DNA of 64,000 bases, from assembly GCA_028291405.1 (NCBI GenBank), contig JAQGID010000085.1, positions 1 to 64,000 of the forward strand, written 5' to 3'. Within the stretch, counting starts at the first letter, position 1; every line of letters starts with the position of its first letter. The notes beneath the pieces were generated by a model that made no database searches, was not told where the DNA came from, and saw only the letters and a program-made list of their open reading frames with translations. Source of the stretch: Rhodospirillales bacterium (GTDB taxonomy: Bacteria > Pseudomonadota > Alphaproteobacteria > ATCC43930 > CGMCC-115725). Of the stretch, positions 19,157-28,304 are shown piece by piece. The position numbers and the translations under genes are program-made.

Positions 19157-19852
19157 TCAGACCGTAAGGTAGCGGCGAACATCGCTTTCGACCATCCCCT
19201 GCGCGTCGCCCGCCAGGACGACCTCGCCACGGTCCATCACGGCATAGCGGTCGGCGAGATCGCGAGCGAACTCGAAATACTGCTCGACCAGGACGATCGC
19301 CATGTCGCCGCGGTCGGCGAGCATGCGGATGACGCGCTCGATGTCCTTGATGATCGACGGCTGGATGCCCTCGGTCGGCTCGTCGAGGATGAGGAGCTGT
19401 GGCCGCGTCACCAGGGCACGGCCGATCGCGAGCTGCTGCTGCTGGCCGCCCGAGAGATCGCCGCCCCGACGCTCCTGCATGTCCTTGAGGATCGGGAAGA
19501 GCGTGTAGATCTCGTCGGGAATGGTCCGCTCGGCGGGCGGCAAGGCAGCAAAGCCGGTCTTGAGATTCTCCAGCACCGAGAGCCGCGGGAAGATCTCGCG
19601 GCCCTGCGGCACCATGGCCATGTGCCGCCGCGCCCGCTCGTAGGGCTTCAGCCGCGTGATGTCGTGACCGTCCCAGACGATCGATCCGCTCGTCACCGGA
19701 TGGAGGCCGAAGATCGCGCGCAGCAGGCTCGACTTGCCGACCCCGTTGCGCCCGAGGACGCAGGTGATCTTGCCCTTCTCGGCGGTGATGCTGACCGAGC
19801 GCAGGGCGTGGCTGGCGCCGTAGTAGAGGTTGATGCCTTCGACCGACAGCAT
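19157..19852 (-). CDS. urtE: Urea ABC transporter ATP-binding protein UrtE
   Basis: ABC ATPase (GRNGVGKSSLLRA, LSGGQQQQLAIGRAL); LivF-like, in urt operon. Confidence 0.9.
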   Translation of the reverse strand: MLSVEGINLYYGASHALRSVSITAEKGKITCVLGRNGVGKSSLLRAIFGLHPVTSGSIVWDGHDITRLKPYERARRHMAMVPQGREIFPRLSVLENLKTGFAALPPAERTIPDEIYTLFPILKDMQERRGGDLSGGQQQQLAIGRALVTRPQLLILDEPTEGIQPSIIKDIERVIRMLADRGDMAIVLVEQYFEFARDLADRYAVMDRGEVVLAGDAQGMVESDVRRYLTV

Positions 19853-19855
19853 GGA

Positions 19856-20641
19856 TCAGCGCCCGAGATAGACTTCGATGACACGGGGATCGTTCTGGAC
19901 GTGGTCGAGCGGCCCCTCGGCCAGCACCGAGCCCTCATGCAGCACGGTGATGCGGGCGCCGAGGCGGCGCACGAACTCCATGTCGTGCTCGACGACGACG
20001 AGGGTGCGCTGGCCGGCGATCGACAGGATGAGGTCGGCGGTCTCCTCGGTTTCGTGGTCGGTCATGCCGGCGACGGGCTCGTCGAGCAGGAGCAGCTGCG
20101 CGTCCTGGACGAGCAGCATGCCGATCTCGAGCCATTGCTTCTGGCCGTGGCTGAGCGCGCCGGCGATCTCGTCGTGCCGTTCCTTGAGGCCGATCTCGAC
20201 GAGCATCTCCTCGATCCGGTCGCGTTCGGATCCGACCATCTTGTAGAAGAGGGTTCGCCAGGTGCCGCGCGCCGTCTTGAGGGCAAGCTCGAGGTTCTGG
20301 AAGACCGTCAGGTTCTCGAAGACGGTCGGCTTCTGGAACTTGCGGCCGATGCCGAGATTGGCGATGGCGCTCTCGTCCTGCTTGGTGAGATCGATCGTGC
20401 CGTCGAAGAAGACGACCCCGGTATTGGGCCGGGTCTTGCCGGTGATGATGTCCATCATCGTTGTCTTGCCGGCGCCGTTCGGGCCGATGATGGTGCGCAG
20501 CTCGCCCTTGCCGATGACCAGCGACAGATTGTTGATCGCCTTGAAGCCGTCGAAGCTGACCGAGACGCCGTCGAGGTAAAGATGCGTGTCGGCGGCGGGG
20601 CTCGCCGTCGGCGCGGGCGGTGCGACGAGGGTCTCAGTCAT
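19856..20641 (-). CDS. urtD: Urea ABC transporter ATP-binding protein UrtD
   Basis: ABC ATPase GPNGAGKTTMMDIITGKTRP; LSHGQKQWLEIGMLL; in urt operon. Confidence 0.9.
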   Translation of the reverse strand: MTETLVAPPAPTASPAADTHLYLDGVSVSFDGFKAINNLSLVIGKGELRTIIGPNGAGKTTMMDIITGKTRPNTGVVFFDGTIDLTKQDESAIANLGIGRKFQKPTVFENLTVFQNLELALKTARGTWRTLFYKMVGSERDRIEEMLVEIGLKERHDEIAGALSHGQKQWLEIGMLLVQDAQLLLLDEPVAGMTDHETEETADLILSIAGQRTLVVVEHDMEFVRRLGARITVLHEGSVLAEGPLDHVQNDPRVIEVYLGR

Positions 20642-21776
20642 GGCCTGCCGCCACCGCCACGGCGGATTGCCGCCGGGCTCGCCAGAAGCGCCATTTCTGC
20701 CCGATGCCGACGACGCCCTGCGGCAGGAACATGGTGACCAGGATGAACAATCCTCCGAGGAAGAAGAGCCAGAAATCCGGCGCCGCGCCGGTCAGCCAGG
20801 ATTTGCCGAGATTGACCAGGACGGCTCCCAGGATGGCGCCCGCGAGCGTGCCGCGGCCGCCGACCGCGACCCAGATCGCGATCTCGATCGAGTTGGCCGG
20901 CGAGAACTCGCTGGGATTGATGATGCCGATCTGCGGCACATAGAGCGCGCCGGCGAGCCCGGCCAGCATCGCCGAGACGGTGAAGACGAAGAGCTTGGCG
21001 TTGGTGGTCGAGTAGCCGATGAAGCGGACCCGCGCCTCGGCGTCGCGCAGCGCCAGCAGGACGCGGCCCAGCTTCGAGGTGACGATCGCCCGGCAGATCA
21101 GATAGGCGATGCCGAGGGCGATGACGGTCGCGATATAGAGGCCGATGCGGGTCGACGGCAGATGCAGATCGTAGCCGAGCAGCGACTTGAAATCGGTCAG
21201 CCCGTTGTTGCCGCCGAAGCCCATATCGTTGCGGAAGAAGGCGAGCATCAGCGCGAAGGTCGTCGCCTGGGTGATGATCGAGAGATAGACGCCGGTAACC
21301 CGCGAGCGGAAGGCGAACCAGCCGATCAGCATGCCGAAGAATCCGGGCACGAGCAGCGCCATCGCCGCAGCGAACCAGAAATGGTTGAAGCCGTACCAGT
21401 ACCAGGGCAGCTCCTGCCAGTTCAGGAACACCATGAAGTCGGGCAGCAGCGGATTGCCGTAGACGCCGCGCGTGCCGATCTCGCGCATCAGATACATGCC
21501 GAAGGCATAGCCGCCGAGCGCGAAGAACGCGCCGTGGCCGAGGCTGAGGATCCCGGCATAGCCCCAGATCAGATCGAGGGCGAGCGCCAGGATCGCGTAG
21601 CAGAGATACTTGCCGAGCAGCGGAATGAGGTAGTTGCCGAGGTGGAAGGCCGAGCCCTCCGGCGTCGCCAGATTGAGCAGCGGCACGACGGCGATCAGCA
21701 GGATGCCGACGCCGATGAAGACGGCCCAGCCCTGCCGGTTGAAGAGGAAGCCCGAGGGCGGCGCCGCTGTTGCCAT
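20634..21776 (-). CDS. urtC: Urea ABC transporter permease UrtC
   Basis: LivM-like permease, YAGILSLGHGAFFALGGYAFGMYLMREIG. Confidence 0.9.
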   Translation of the reverse strand: MATAAPPSGFLFNRQGWAVFIGVGILLIAVVPLLNLATPEGSAFHLGNYLIPLLGKYLCYAILALALDLIWGYAGILSLGHGAFFALGGYAFGMYLMREIGTRGVYGNPLLPDFMVFLNWQELPWYWYGFNHFWFAAAMALLVPGFFGMLIGWFAFRSRVTGVYLSIITQATTFALMLAFFRNDMGFGGNNGLTDFKSLLGYDLHLPSTRIGLYIATVIALGIAYLICRAIVTSKLGRVLLALRDAEARVRFIGYSTTNAKLFVFTVSAMLAGLAGALYVPQIGIINPSEFSPANSIEIAIWVAVGGRGTLAGAILGAVLVNLGKSWLTGAAPDFWLFFLGGLFILVTMFLPQGVVGIGQKWRFWRARRQSAVAVAAGHD

Positions 21777-21777
21777 G

Positions 21778-23430
21778 TCAGGCCTCGACCGAGCGGCCCT
21801 TGAGGGCGAAGAGCCCGCGCGGGCGTTTCTGGATGAAGAGGATGATGGCGACGAGCACGACGATCTTGCCGAGGATCGCGCCGGCGAAAGGCTCGAGCAG
21901 CTTGTTGACGATGCCGATGCCCATCGCGCCGACCAGCGTCCCCATCAGGCTGCCGACGCCGCCGAAGACGACGACGAGGAAACTGTCGACGATATAGATC
22001 GTCCCGAGGTTCGGGCTGACGTTGCCGATCTGGCTCAGCGCCACCCCGGCCATGCCGGCGATGCCGGAGCCAAGGCCGAAGGTCAGCGCATCGATCCGTG
22101 CCGTCGCGATCCCCATGACCGAGGCGATCGGCCGGTTCTGCATGACGGCGCGGACGTAGAGACCGTAGGAGGTGCGGCTCAGCGTCACTGCCAGGGCCGC
22201 CAGCACGACGAAGCAGAAGATGATGATGTAGACGCGGTTCCAGGTGACGGTGAGACCGCCGATCACGTTGAAGCCGCCGGTCATCCACTCGGGATTCGCC
22301 ACCGCCTTGTTGGGCGCGCCGAAGACCGAGCGCACGAGCTGTTGCAGCATCAGGCTGATCCCCCAGGTCGCAAGCAGCGTCTCGAGCGGGCGGCCGTAAA
22401 GGAAGCGGATGATGCAGCGCTCGAGAGCGACGCCGACGGCGCCGGCGACGAGGAAGGCGACGGGGATCGCGACGATGAGATAGAGGCCGAAGATGCCGGG
22501 CGGCAAGAAGGCACGGAACAGCTCCTGCACGACATAGGCGGTGTAGGCGCCAAGCATGATCATCTCGCCATGCGCCATGTTGATGACGCCCATCAGCCCG
22601 AAGGTGATCGCCAGACCGATCGCTGCGAGCAGCAGCACCGAGCCGAGGCTGATCCCTTCGATCAGATTGCCGGCGACCGAGATCATCTTCAGCTTGCGCT
22701 CGATGGCCTGTGCCGCAGTTTCGGCCGCCCGCTTGACGTCGGGCGGCGTGTCGCCGGCGTCGGCGAGGCCGCGCAGCATGCCGGCGATCTCGGGATCGGT
22801 CGTGCTTGCCAGAGTCGCGATCGCCTGCGTCCGCTCGGCGCTGGTGCCGGTCTTGAGACGGACAGCGGCGAGGCTGCGGGCCATCGCGTCGCGGACGGCG
22901 GGGACCGTCTCGGTCGTCAGCGCCTTCTCCAGCGTTGCAGCCATAGCCGGCGTCGCCGTGCGGAAGGCGTCGCGCGACGCTGCGAATCGTTGCTCGGGCG
23001 ATTTGCTGAAGATCTGCAGGGCGGACATGGCGCCGTCGATCGAGCTGCGCAGGCGATTGTTGACGCGGATGCGGTCGATCGCATCCTCGGCGACGGTGCC
23101 GAGATCCTCGCCGGTGACGGCATCAGTCAGCTTGAGGTCGTCGCCGGTGGCCTCGGTGATCGCGACCTTCTGACTCTCTTGGACGACGGCGAGCTGGCCG
23201 GCGGCGAGCGCTTGAAGGACGACGATCGCGCGGGGATCGCCGAGCTCGCCGAGCGCCTTGATGGCGCCGTCCTTCTCGCTGAAATCGTCGGAGCCCAGCG
23301 TCTTCACCAGCTCAGGCAGGTCGGCAGCGCTCGCCGAGTGCGGCCCGATGGTCGCGCCGAAGATCAAAAGGGCAAGCAGCGCCACGAAGAAGCCGTAGCC
23401 GGGCCGTCCGGTGCGGGTCGCGCGGACCAT
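21778..23430 (-). CDS. urtB: Urea ABC transporter permease UrtB
   Basis: LivH-like permease (GVINMAHGEMIMLGAYTAYVVQ) with the long N-terminal extension typical of UrtB. Confidence 0.9.
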   Translation of the reverse strand: MVRATRTGRPGYGFFVALLALLIFGATIGPHSASAADLPELVKTLGSDDFSEKDGAIKALGELGDPRAIVVLQALAAGQLAVVQESQKVAITEATGDDLKLTDAVTGEDLGTVAEDAIDRIRVNNRLRSSIDGAMSALQIFSKSPEQRFAASRDAFRTATPAMAATLEKALTTETVPAVRDAMARSLAAVRLKTGTSAERTQAIATLASTTDPEIAGMLRGLADAGDTPPDVKRAAETAAQAIERKLKMISVAGNLIEGISLGSVLLLAAIGLAITFGLMGVINMAHGEMIMLGAYTAYVVQELFRAFLPPGIFGLYLIVAIPVAFLVAGAVGVALERCIIRFLYGRPLETLLATWGISLMLQQLVRSVFGAPNKAVANPEWMTGGFNVIGGLTVTWNRVYIIIFCFVVLAALAVTLSRTSYGLYVRAVMQNRPIASVMGIATARIDALTFGLGSGIAGMAGVALSQIGNVSPNLGTIYIVDSFLVVVFGGVGSLMGTLVGAMGIGIVNKLLEPFAGAILGKIVVLVAIILFIQKRPRGLFALKGRSVEA

Positions 23431-23556
23431 CGTGCTTCGTCTCCTGACGCTGTGCCGAGCGGATTGGGCGGGGGAGTACGCTGCCGCGCGAGGCGGTGGG
23501 GCCCGCCCGCCCCCGGCCGGGCGGGCCCCGCGTTGCTTTGAAGAAGCTTCAGATGC

Positions 23557-24861
23557 TTAGTTTGCGAGTGCTGCTTCCTTGAACTTCGGCGCCGTGCAGT
23601 TGCCGCAGACCCAGGGGTAGGTCCAATCGGCGATCTTGCCCTTGTCCTCGGGCAGGAAGGGGCTCCAGGCGTCCGCCTTGATCGGACCCTTGGTCTGCCA
23701 GACGATGTCGAACTGACCGTTGGCCTGGATCTCGCCGATCATCACCGGCTTCGACAGGTGATGATTGGTGTTCATCACGGCGGTGAAGCCGCTCGGCGTC
23801 TTGACCTTCTGCCCGTACATCGCCTGACGCACGGCATCGACATCGGCGGTGCCGGCCTGGCGGACGGCCTGCGTCCACATCTTGAAGCCGATATAGGTCG
23901 CCTCCATCGGGTCGTTGGTCACGCGCTTGTCGTTCTTGATGAAGCTGTGCCATTCGTTGATGAAAGCCGTGTTGACCGGGCTCTTGACCGACTGGAAATA
24001 GTTCCAGGCGGCGAGATGGCCGAGCAGGTTCTTGGTGTCGATGCCGGCAAGCTCTTCCTCGCCGACAGAGAAGGCGACGACCGGAATGTCGGTTGCTTTG
24101 ATCCCCTGGTTGGCGAGTTCCTTGTAGAACGGCACGTTGGCATCGCCGTTGATCGTCGAGACGACCGCCGTCTTCTTGCCGGCTGCGGCGAACCGCTTGA
24201 TCGCGGCGACTTCGGTCTGCCAATCGGAGAAGCCGAACGGCGTGTAGTTGATCTTGATGTCCTCGGCCTTGACGCCCTTCGACTTCAGGAATGCCTCGAG
24301 GATCTTGTTCGTGGTGCGCGGATAGACATAGTCGGTGCCCTCGAGCACCCAGCGCTTCACCTCGCCGCCTTCCTTGCCCATCAGGTACTCGACCGCCGGG
24401 ATCGCCTGCTGGTTCGGCGCGGCACCGGTGTAGAACACGTTGTTCGAGCTTTCCTCGCCTTCGTACTGCACCGGGTAGAAGAGCAGCCCATTGAGCTCCT
24501 CGAAGACCGGCAGAACGGATTTGCGCGAGACCGAGGTCCAGCAGCCGAAGACCACCGAAACCTTGTCCTTCTGGATCAGCTCGCGCGCCTTCTCGGCGAA
24601 GAGCGGCCAGTCGGAGGCGGGATCGACGACGACGGCCTCGACCTTCTTGCCGAGCAGCCCGCCGTTCTTGTTGAGATCGTCGACCATCATCAGCACGGTA
24701 TCTTTCAGCGTGCTCTCGCTGATCGCCATCGTGCCAGAGAGGGAGTGAAGCACACCGATCTTGATCGTATCGGCCGCTTGTGCGCTCGCTCCGAACAGCG
24801 TGCCGGCGGCGAGCACGCTCGCCGCCGTCAGCCCCTGAATTCTTCCGCCCAGCTTCGCCAT
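23557..24861 (-). CDS. urtA: Urea ABC transporter substrate-binding protein UrtA
   Basis: ADTIKIGVLHSLSGTMAISESTLKDTVLMMVDDLN; ATG 24861 preceded by AGGAAAG. Confidence 0.95.
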   Translation of the reverse strand: MAKLGGRIQGLTAASVLAAGTLFGASAQAADTIKIGVLHSLSGTMAISESTLKDTVLMMVDDLNKNGGLLGKKVEAVVVDPASDWPLFAEKARELIQKDKVSVVFGCWTSVSRKSVLPVFEELNGLLFYPVQYEGEESSNNVFYTGAAPNQQAIPAVEYLMGKEGGEVKRWVLEGTDYVYPRTTNKILEAFLKSKGVKAEDIKINYTPFGFSDWQTEVAAIKRFAAAGKKTAVVSTINGDANVPFYKELANQGIKATDIPVVAFSVGEEELAGIDTKNLLGHLAAWNYFQSVKSPVNTAFINEWHSFIKNDKRVTNDPMEATYIGFKMWTQAVRQAGTADVDAVRQAMYGQKVKTPSGFTAVMNTNHHLSKPVMIGEIQANGQFDIVWQTKGPIKADAWSPFLPEDKGKIADWTYPWVCGNCTAPKFKEAALAN

Positions 24862-24907
24862 CTTTGCTTTCCTTGTGTTTGCTACAGGACGCACCACAGG
24901 GACCTTG

Positions 24908-24922
24908 GCAAAGACCGTGCCA
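24908..24922 (-). promoter_or_regulatory. Sigma-54 (-24/-12) promoter of urtA operon
   Basis: Minus strand TGGCACGGTCTTTGC, exact TGGCAC-N5-TTGC, 47 nt upstream of the urtA ATG. Confidence 0.75.
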
Positions 24923-24987
24923 TCGCTGGCGGCCGGCGCGCGGGGCGGAAATCGGCAGGAATGCTCGGCGCTTCCGGCAAAGGCGCG

Positions 24988-25019
24988 TTTTTAGGCACGA
25001 GCTGGGCGCTGCCTAAAAA
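24988..25019. promoter_or_regulatory. Palindromic candidate activator-binding site upstream of the urtA sigma-54 promoter
   Basis: TTTTTAGGCA (24988-24997) - 12 nt - TGCCTAAAAA (25010-25019); additional half-site GCCTAAA at 25042-25048. Confidence 0.5.
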
Positions 25020-25079
25020 GTAACCATGGGTAGGGCGTCTCGCCTAAAGATCCCGCATCTTCAGCTCGCGCGGGCGTCG

Positions 25080-26903
25080 TCACCCGCCCGCGACGAAACG
25101 CCGCCAGCTGCCGGTGTCGGAAATATCCCGCGCTCCGACGGTCGCGGCGGCCTCGCAGAGAAACCCCTTCACCACGGAGCCGTCGGCGAGGCGCAGCGAA
25201 CCGATCGACAAGGGCGGCGGCACCGCCGCGACGAAACGGCCGAAGGCAGCGGCGTCGAGCGCCCAGACCTCGGCCTCGAGCGCGGCGCCGTCGCCGTTTG
25301 CGACGCGCAGCAGGCCGGGCCGGGCCGGCGTGCCCGCGAGCAGAAACATGCGATAGCAGGAAGCGGTCCTGGTCTTGGCGACCAGCCGTGCTCCGAGGCG
25401 CTGCAGCTCGCCGTTGAGCGCCATGCCGCTCATATGCGCCCCGACCACGGCGAGCGCGAACTCGGGCGCAGCCGGCGCGGCGACGAGCGTGGTTTCGTCC
25501 GCCGTGGCGCCGGTCGCGCCGAGCGGCAGGGACAGGTGCCTCGCGAGACGATCGGCGTGAGCGGCGAGCGCATGATCGGAAAAGGCCGGTCCGATCAGGC
25601 TGACCCCCGCCGGCATGCCATCGCCGCGGAACCCGGCCGGGACAGCGATCGCCGCGAGGTCGAGCAGATTGACGAAAGTCGTGTAGAGCCCGAGATTTGC
25701 GTTGCGCTGCAGCGGCTCGGCGGCAATCTCGTCGAGGCGGTAGATTGTTCCGGCGGTCGGCAGCAACAGGAAGTCGAGGTCCGTGAGGATCGCCGCGCTC
25801 TGCCGCTTCAGCGCGCCCAGCTCGTAACTCGCGCGAAAGGCGTCGAGCGCGGTGTAGCGGCGGCCGCTCTCGATGATGCCGCGGGTGATCGGCAGGATCG
25901 CATCCGGCGATTGCGACAGCAGACGCTCGCTGGCGACCATACGCTCGGCGACCCAGGGGCCGTTGTAGAGCAATTGTCCGACGGCGTGGAACGGCGCGAA
26001 AGGAACCTCGACCGCAATGCCGCCCAGCGCCTTCATCCCCTGGACGGCGGCGGCGCAGAGTCGCGCGGTCTCGCGATCGCCGAAGAACTCCAAATCGTCC
26101 GCGGCGAGAACGCCGAAGCGAAAACCGCCGTCGCGGGCTGCCGATGCCGACGGCGCCGGGCGCGAGAACGGATCCTCCGGGTCGAAGCCGGCCGCGACAT
26201 CCAGGACAGCCATCGCATCCGCGACGGTCAGCGCGAAGATCGAGACGCAGTCGATCGAGCGGCAGGCCGGCACCACGCCGCGCGTGCTGACGAGGCCCGG
26301 CGTCGGCTTCAGCCCGACGATGTTGCCGAATGCCGCCGGTACGCGGCCCGAGCCGGCCGTGTCGGTGCCCAGCGAGAAGGACACGAGACCGGCAGCGACC
26401 GCAACCGCCGAGCCGGAGCTCGATCCACCCGGAATATAGGCGGCATCGAAGACGTTTCGCGCGACGCCATAGGGCGAGCGCGTGCCGACGAGGCCGGTCG
26501 CGAACTGGTCGAGGTTCGTCTTGCCGACCAGGATGGCGCCTGCCGCCAGCAGGTCGCGCACCACCGGCGCCGAGGCGGTGGGATGATAGGTGAAGGCGGG
26601 ACAGCCGGCCGTCGTCGGCAGCCCGGCGGCGTCGATATTGTCCTTCACTGCGAAGGGGATGCCGAACAGCGGCAGCGAGGCGACGGCGCCCGGCTGCGCG
26701 GCGAGCGCATCGAGCTCGCCGGCCCGCCGGCGCAGCGACGCCTCGTCGACACAGGTGATCCACACTGCCGGATCGCCGTGCGCGGCGAGGCGCTCGACGA
26801 GGTCGTCGACGAGCGCCGTCGCGGTCAGCCCGCCCGCGAGATAGGCGCGGCGCAGGGCCGACAGCTGCAGGGTGCGACGCGGTGACGCTCGAAGCTCGGT
26901 CAT
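25080..26903 (-). CDS. atzF: Allophanate hydrolase
   Basis: Amidase signature (KDNIDAAGLPTTAGCPAF, IPGGSSSGSAVAVAAG) plus C-terminal allophanate hydrolase domain; ATG 26903. Confidence 0.92.
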   Translation of the reverse strand: MTELRASPRRTLQLSALRRAYLAGGLTATALVDDLVERLAAHGDPAVWITCVDEASLRRRAGELDALAAQPGAVASLPLFGIPFAVKDNIDAAGLPTTAGCPAFTYHPTASAPVVRDLLAAGAILVGKTNLDQFATGLVGTRSPYGVARNVFDAAYIPGGSSSGSAVAVAAGLVSFSLGTDTAGSGRVPAAFGNIVGLKPTPGLVSTRGVVPACRSIDCVSIFALTVADAMAVLDVAAGFDPEDPFSRPAPSASAARDGGFRFGVLAADDLEFFGDRETARLCAAAVQGMKALGGIAVEVPFAPFHAVGQLLYNGPWVAERMVASERLLSQSPDAILPITRGIIESGRRYTALDAFRASYELGALKRQSAAILTDLDFLLLPTAGTIYRLDEIAAEPLQRNANLGLYTTFVNLLDLAAIAVPAGFRGDGMPAGVSLIGPAFSDHALAAHADRLARHLSLPLGATGATADETTLVAAPAAPEFALAVVGAHMSGMALNGELQRLGARLVAKTRTASCYRMFLLAGTPARPGLLRVANGDGAALEAEVWALDAAAFGRFVAAVPPPLSIGSLRLADGSVVKGFLCEAAATVGARDISDTGSWRRFVAGG

Positions 26904-26956
26904 GGTCTCTCGTAACGCTGATTTCCCGCGAGACGCGCGGGGTTCGGTTTGAGCAA

Positions 26957-26971
26957 GCAGGTTTGGTGCCA
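26957..26971 (-). promoter_or_regulatory. Sigma-54-like promoter of atzF
   Basis: Minus strand TGGCACCAAACCTGC (GG-N10-GC), 54 nt upstream of the ATG. Confidence 0.5.
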
Positions 26972-27009
26972 ATCGCCCCTCGCGGACGCGAAGCAGCGGC
27001 GTTGGGCGT

Positions 27010-27053
27010 CTTGCACACAGTCTTGCACACATAGTGATCAAGATCGTTGCACA
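27010..27053. promoter_or_regulatory. Direct-repeat operator-like array in divergent intergenic region
   Basis: CTTGCACACA at 27010-27019 and 27022-27031 (12-bp spacing), third TTGCACA at 27047-27053. Confidence 0.4.
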
Positions 27054-27093
27054 ATCGCTGCGCAGTTTGCCGCGTTTCGCGGTTTGGCGGGCG

Positions 27094-27109
27094 TGGCACG
27101 AAACTTGAA
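27094..27109 (+). promoter_or_regulatory. Weak sigma-54-like promoter of BMP transporter operon
   Basis: TGGCACGAAACTTGAA: perfect -24, -12 GC replaced by GA; 41 nt before the ATG at 27151. Confidence 0.35.
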
Positions 27110-27150
27110 GGAAAGCGTCGGCACAGAGTCCCGTCCGAAGAGGAACCGCC

Positions 27151-28275
27151 ATGGCCGCCGACCGCATGATCACCCGTCGTCACCTGCTGAAGACCACGAT
27201 GCTCGCGGGCGCGGGCGCCGCCTTGGCCGGCGTTGCGCCGTTACGCAGCGCCGCGGCCGCGACCTTGTCGATCGGCTTCATCTACGTCGGGCCGCGTGAC
27301 GACTTCGGCTACAATCAGGCGCATGCCGTGGGCGCTGCGGCGGTCAAGAAGATGGCGGACGTCAAGGTCCTCGAGGAGGAGAACGTCCCCGAGACGATCG
27401 CCGTCCAGAAGACCATGGAGTCGATGATCCAGCTCGACGGCGCCTCGCTGCTCTTCCCGACGTCCTTCGGCTATTACAGCCCGCAGGTGCTCAAGCTCGC
27501 GGCGCAGTTCCCCAAGGTCCGCTTCGAGCATTGCGGCGGGCTGTGGTCGGAGAAGGACCCGAAGAACGCCGCGAGCTACTTCGGCTACATCGATGAGTGC
27601 TGTCACCTCTCGGGCATCGTCGCCGGATATGCGACGAAAAGCGGCAAGCTCGGCTTCGTCGCGGCGAAACCGATCCCCCAGGTGCTGCGCAACATCAACA
27701 CCTTCGCGCTCGGTGCCCGGCTGGCGAATCCGAAGGCGACGGTGCAGGTCATCTTCACCGGCGACTGGTCGCTGCCGACCAAGGAGGCCGAGGCGACCAA
27801 CAGTCTCGTCGACCAGGGGATCGACGTCGTGACCTGCCACGTCGACAGCCCGAAGGTCGTTATCGAAACGGCCGAGCGCCGCGGCGCGATGGTCTGCGGC
27901 TACCACGCCAATCAGGCGCCGCTGGCACCGAAGGGGTTCCTCACCGGCGCCGAGTGGAACTGGGAGGAGCTCTATCCCGGCTTCGTCAGGACGGTCATGG
28001 CGGGCGGCACGATCCCGAACCTGGTGCGCGGCGGCCTCAAGGAGAAGATCGTCAAGCCCTCGGCCTACAGCAGCCTCGTCTCGGCCGAGGCGCGCAAGCA
28101 TGCCGACGACGCCAAGGCGAAGCTCACCGCCGGCGATTACGTCATCTTCAAGGGGCCGATCCTCGACAACAAGGGCAACACGGTCATCGGTGCCGGCACG
28201 TCGCGCGGCCAGACTGACATCGCGCTCGAGGAAATGAACTATCTCGTCGAGGGGGTGATCGGCGCGACGTCCTAG
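27151..28275 (+). CDS. BMP family ABC transporter substrate-binding protein
   Basis: MITRRHLLKTTMLAGAGAALAG signal, SIGFIYVGPRDDFGYNQAH as in BMP-family lipoproteins. Confidence 0.88.
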   Translation: MAADRMITRRHLLKTTMLAGAGAALAGVAPLRSAAAATLSIGFIYVGPRDDFGYNQAHAVGAAAVKKMADVKVLEEENVPETIAVQKTMESMIQLDGASLLFPTSFGYYSPQVLKLAAQFPKVRFEHCGGLWSEKDPKNAASYFGYIDECCHLSGIVAGYATKSGKLGFVAAKPIPQVLRNINTFALGARLANPKATVQVIFTGDWSLPTKEAEATNSLVDQGIDVVTCHVDSPKVVIETAERRGAMVCGYHANQAPLAPKGFLTGAEWNWEELYPGFVRTVMAGGTIPNLVRGGLKEKIVKPSAYSSLVSAEARKHADDAKAKLTAGDYVIFKGPILDNKGNTVIGAGTSRGQTDIALEEMNYLVEGVIGATS

Positions 28276-28304
28276 AGCGCCGCCCCCGGGAACGCCGCAG
28301 TCGC

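Noticed and set aside
15872-20737. 1621-aa plus-strand ORF
   Set aside because: Antisense to ureE/C/B/A/D and urtE/D, all strong family matches; Asp/Arg/Gly-biased shadow ORF.
21778-23430. urtB N-terminal ~230-aa extension as a novel fusion
   Set aside because: Long N-terminal region is usual for UrtB.
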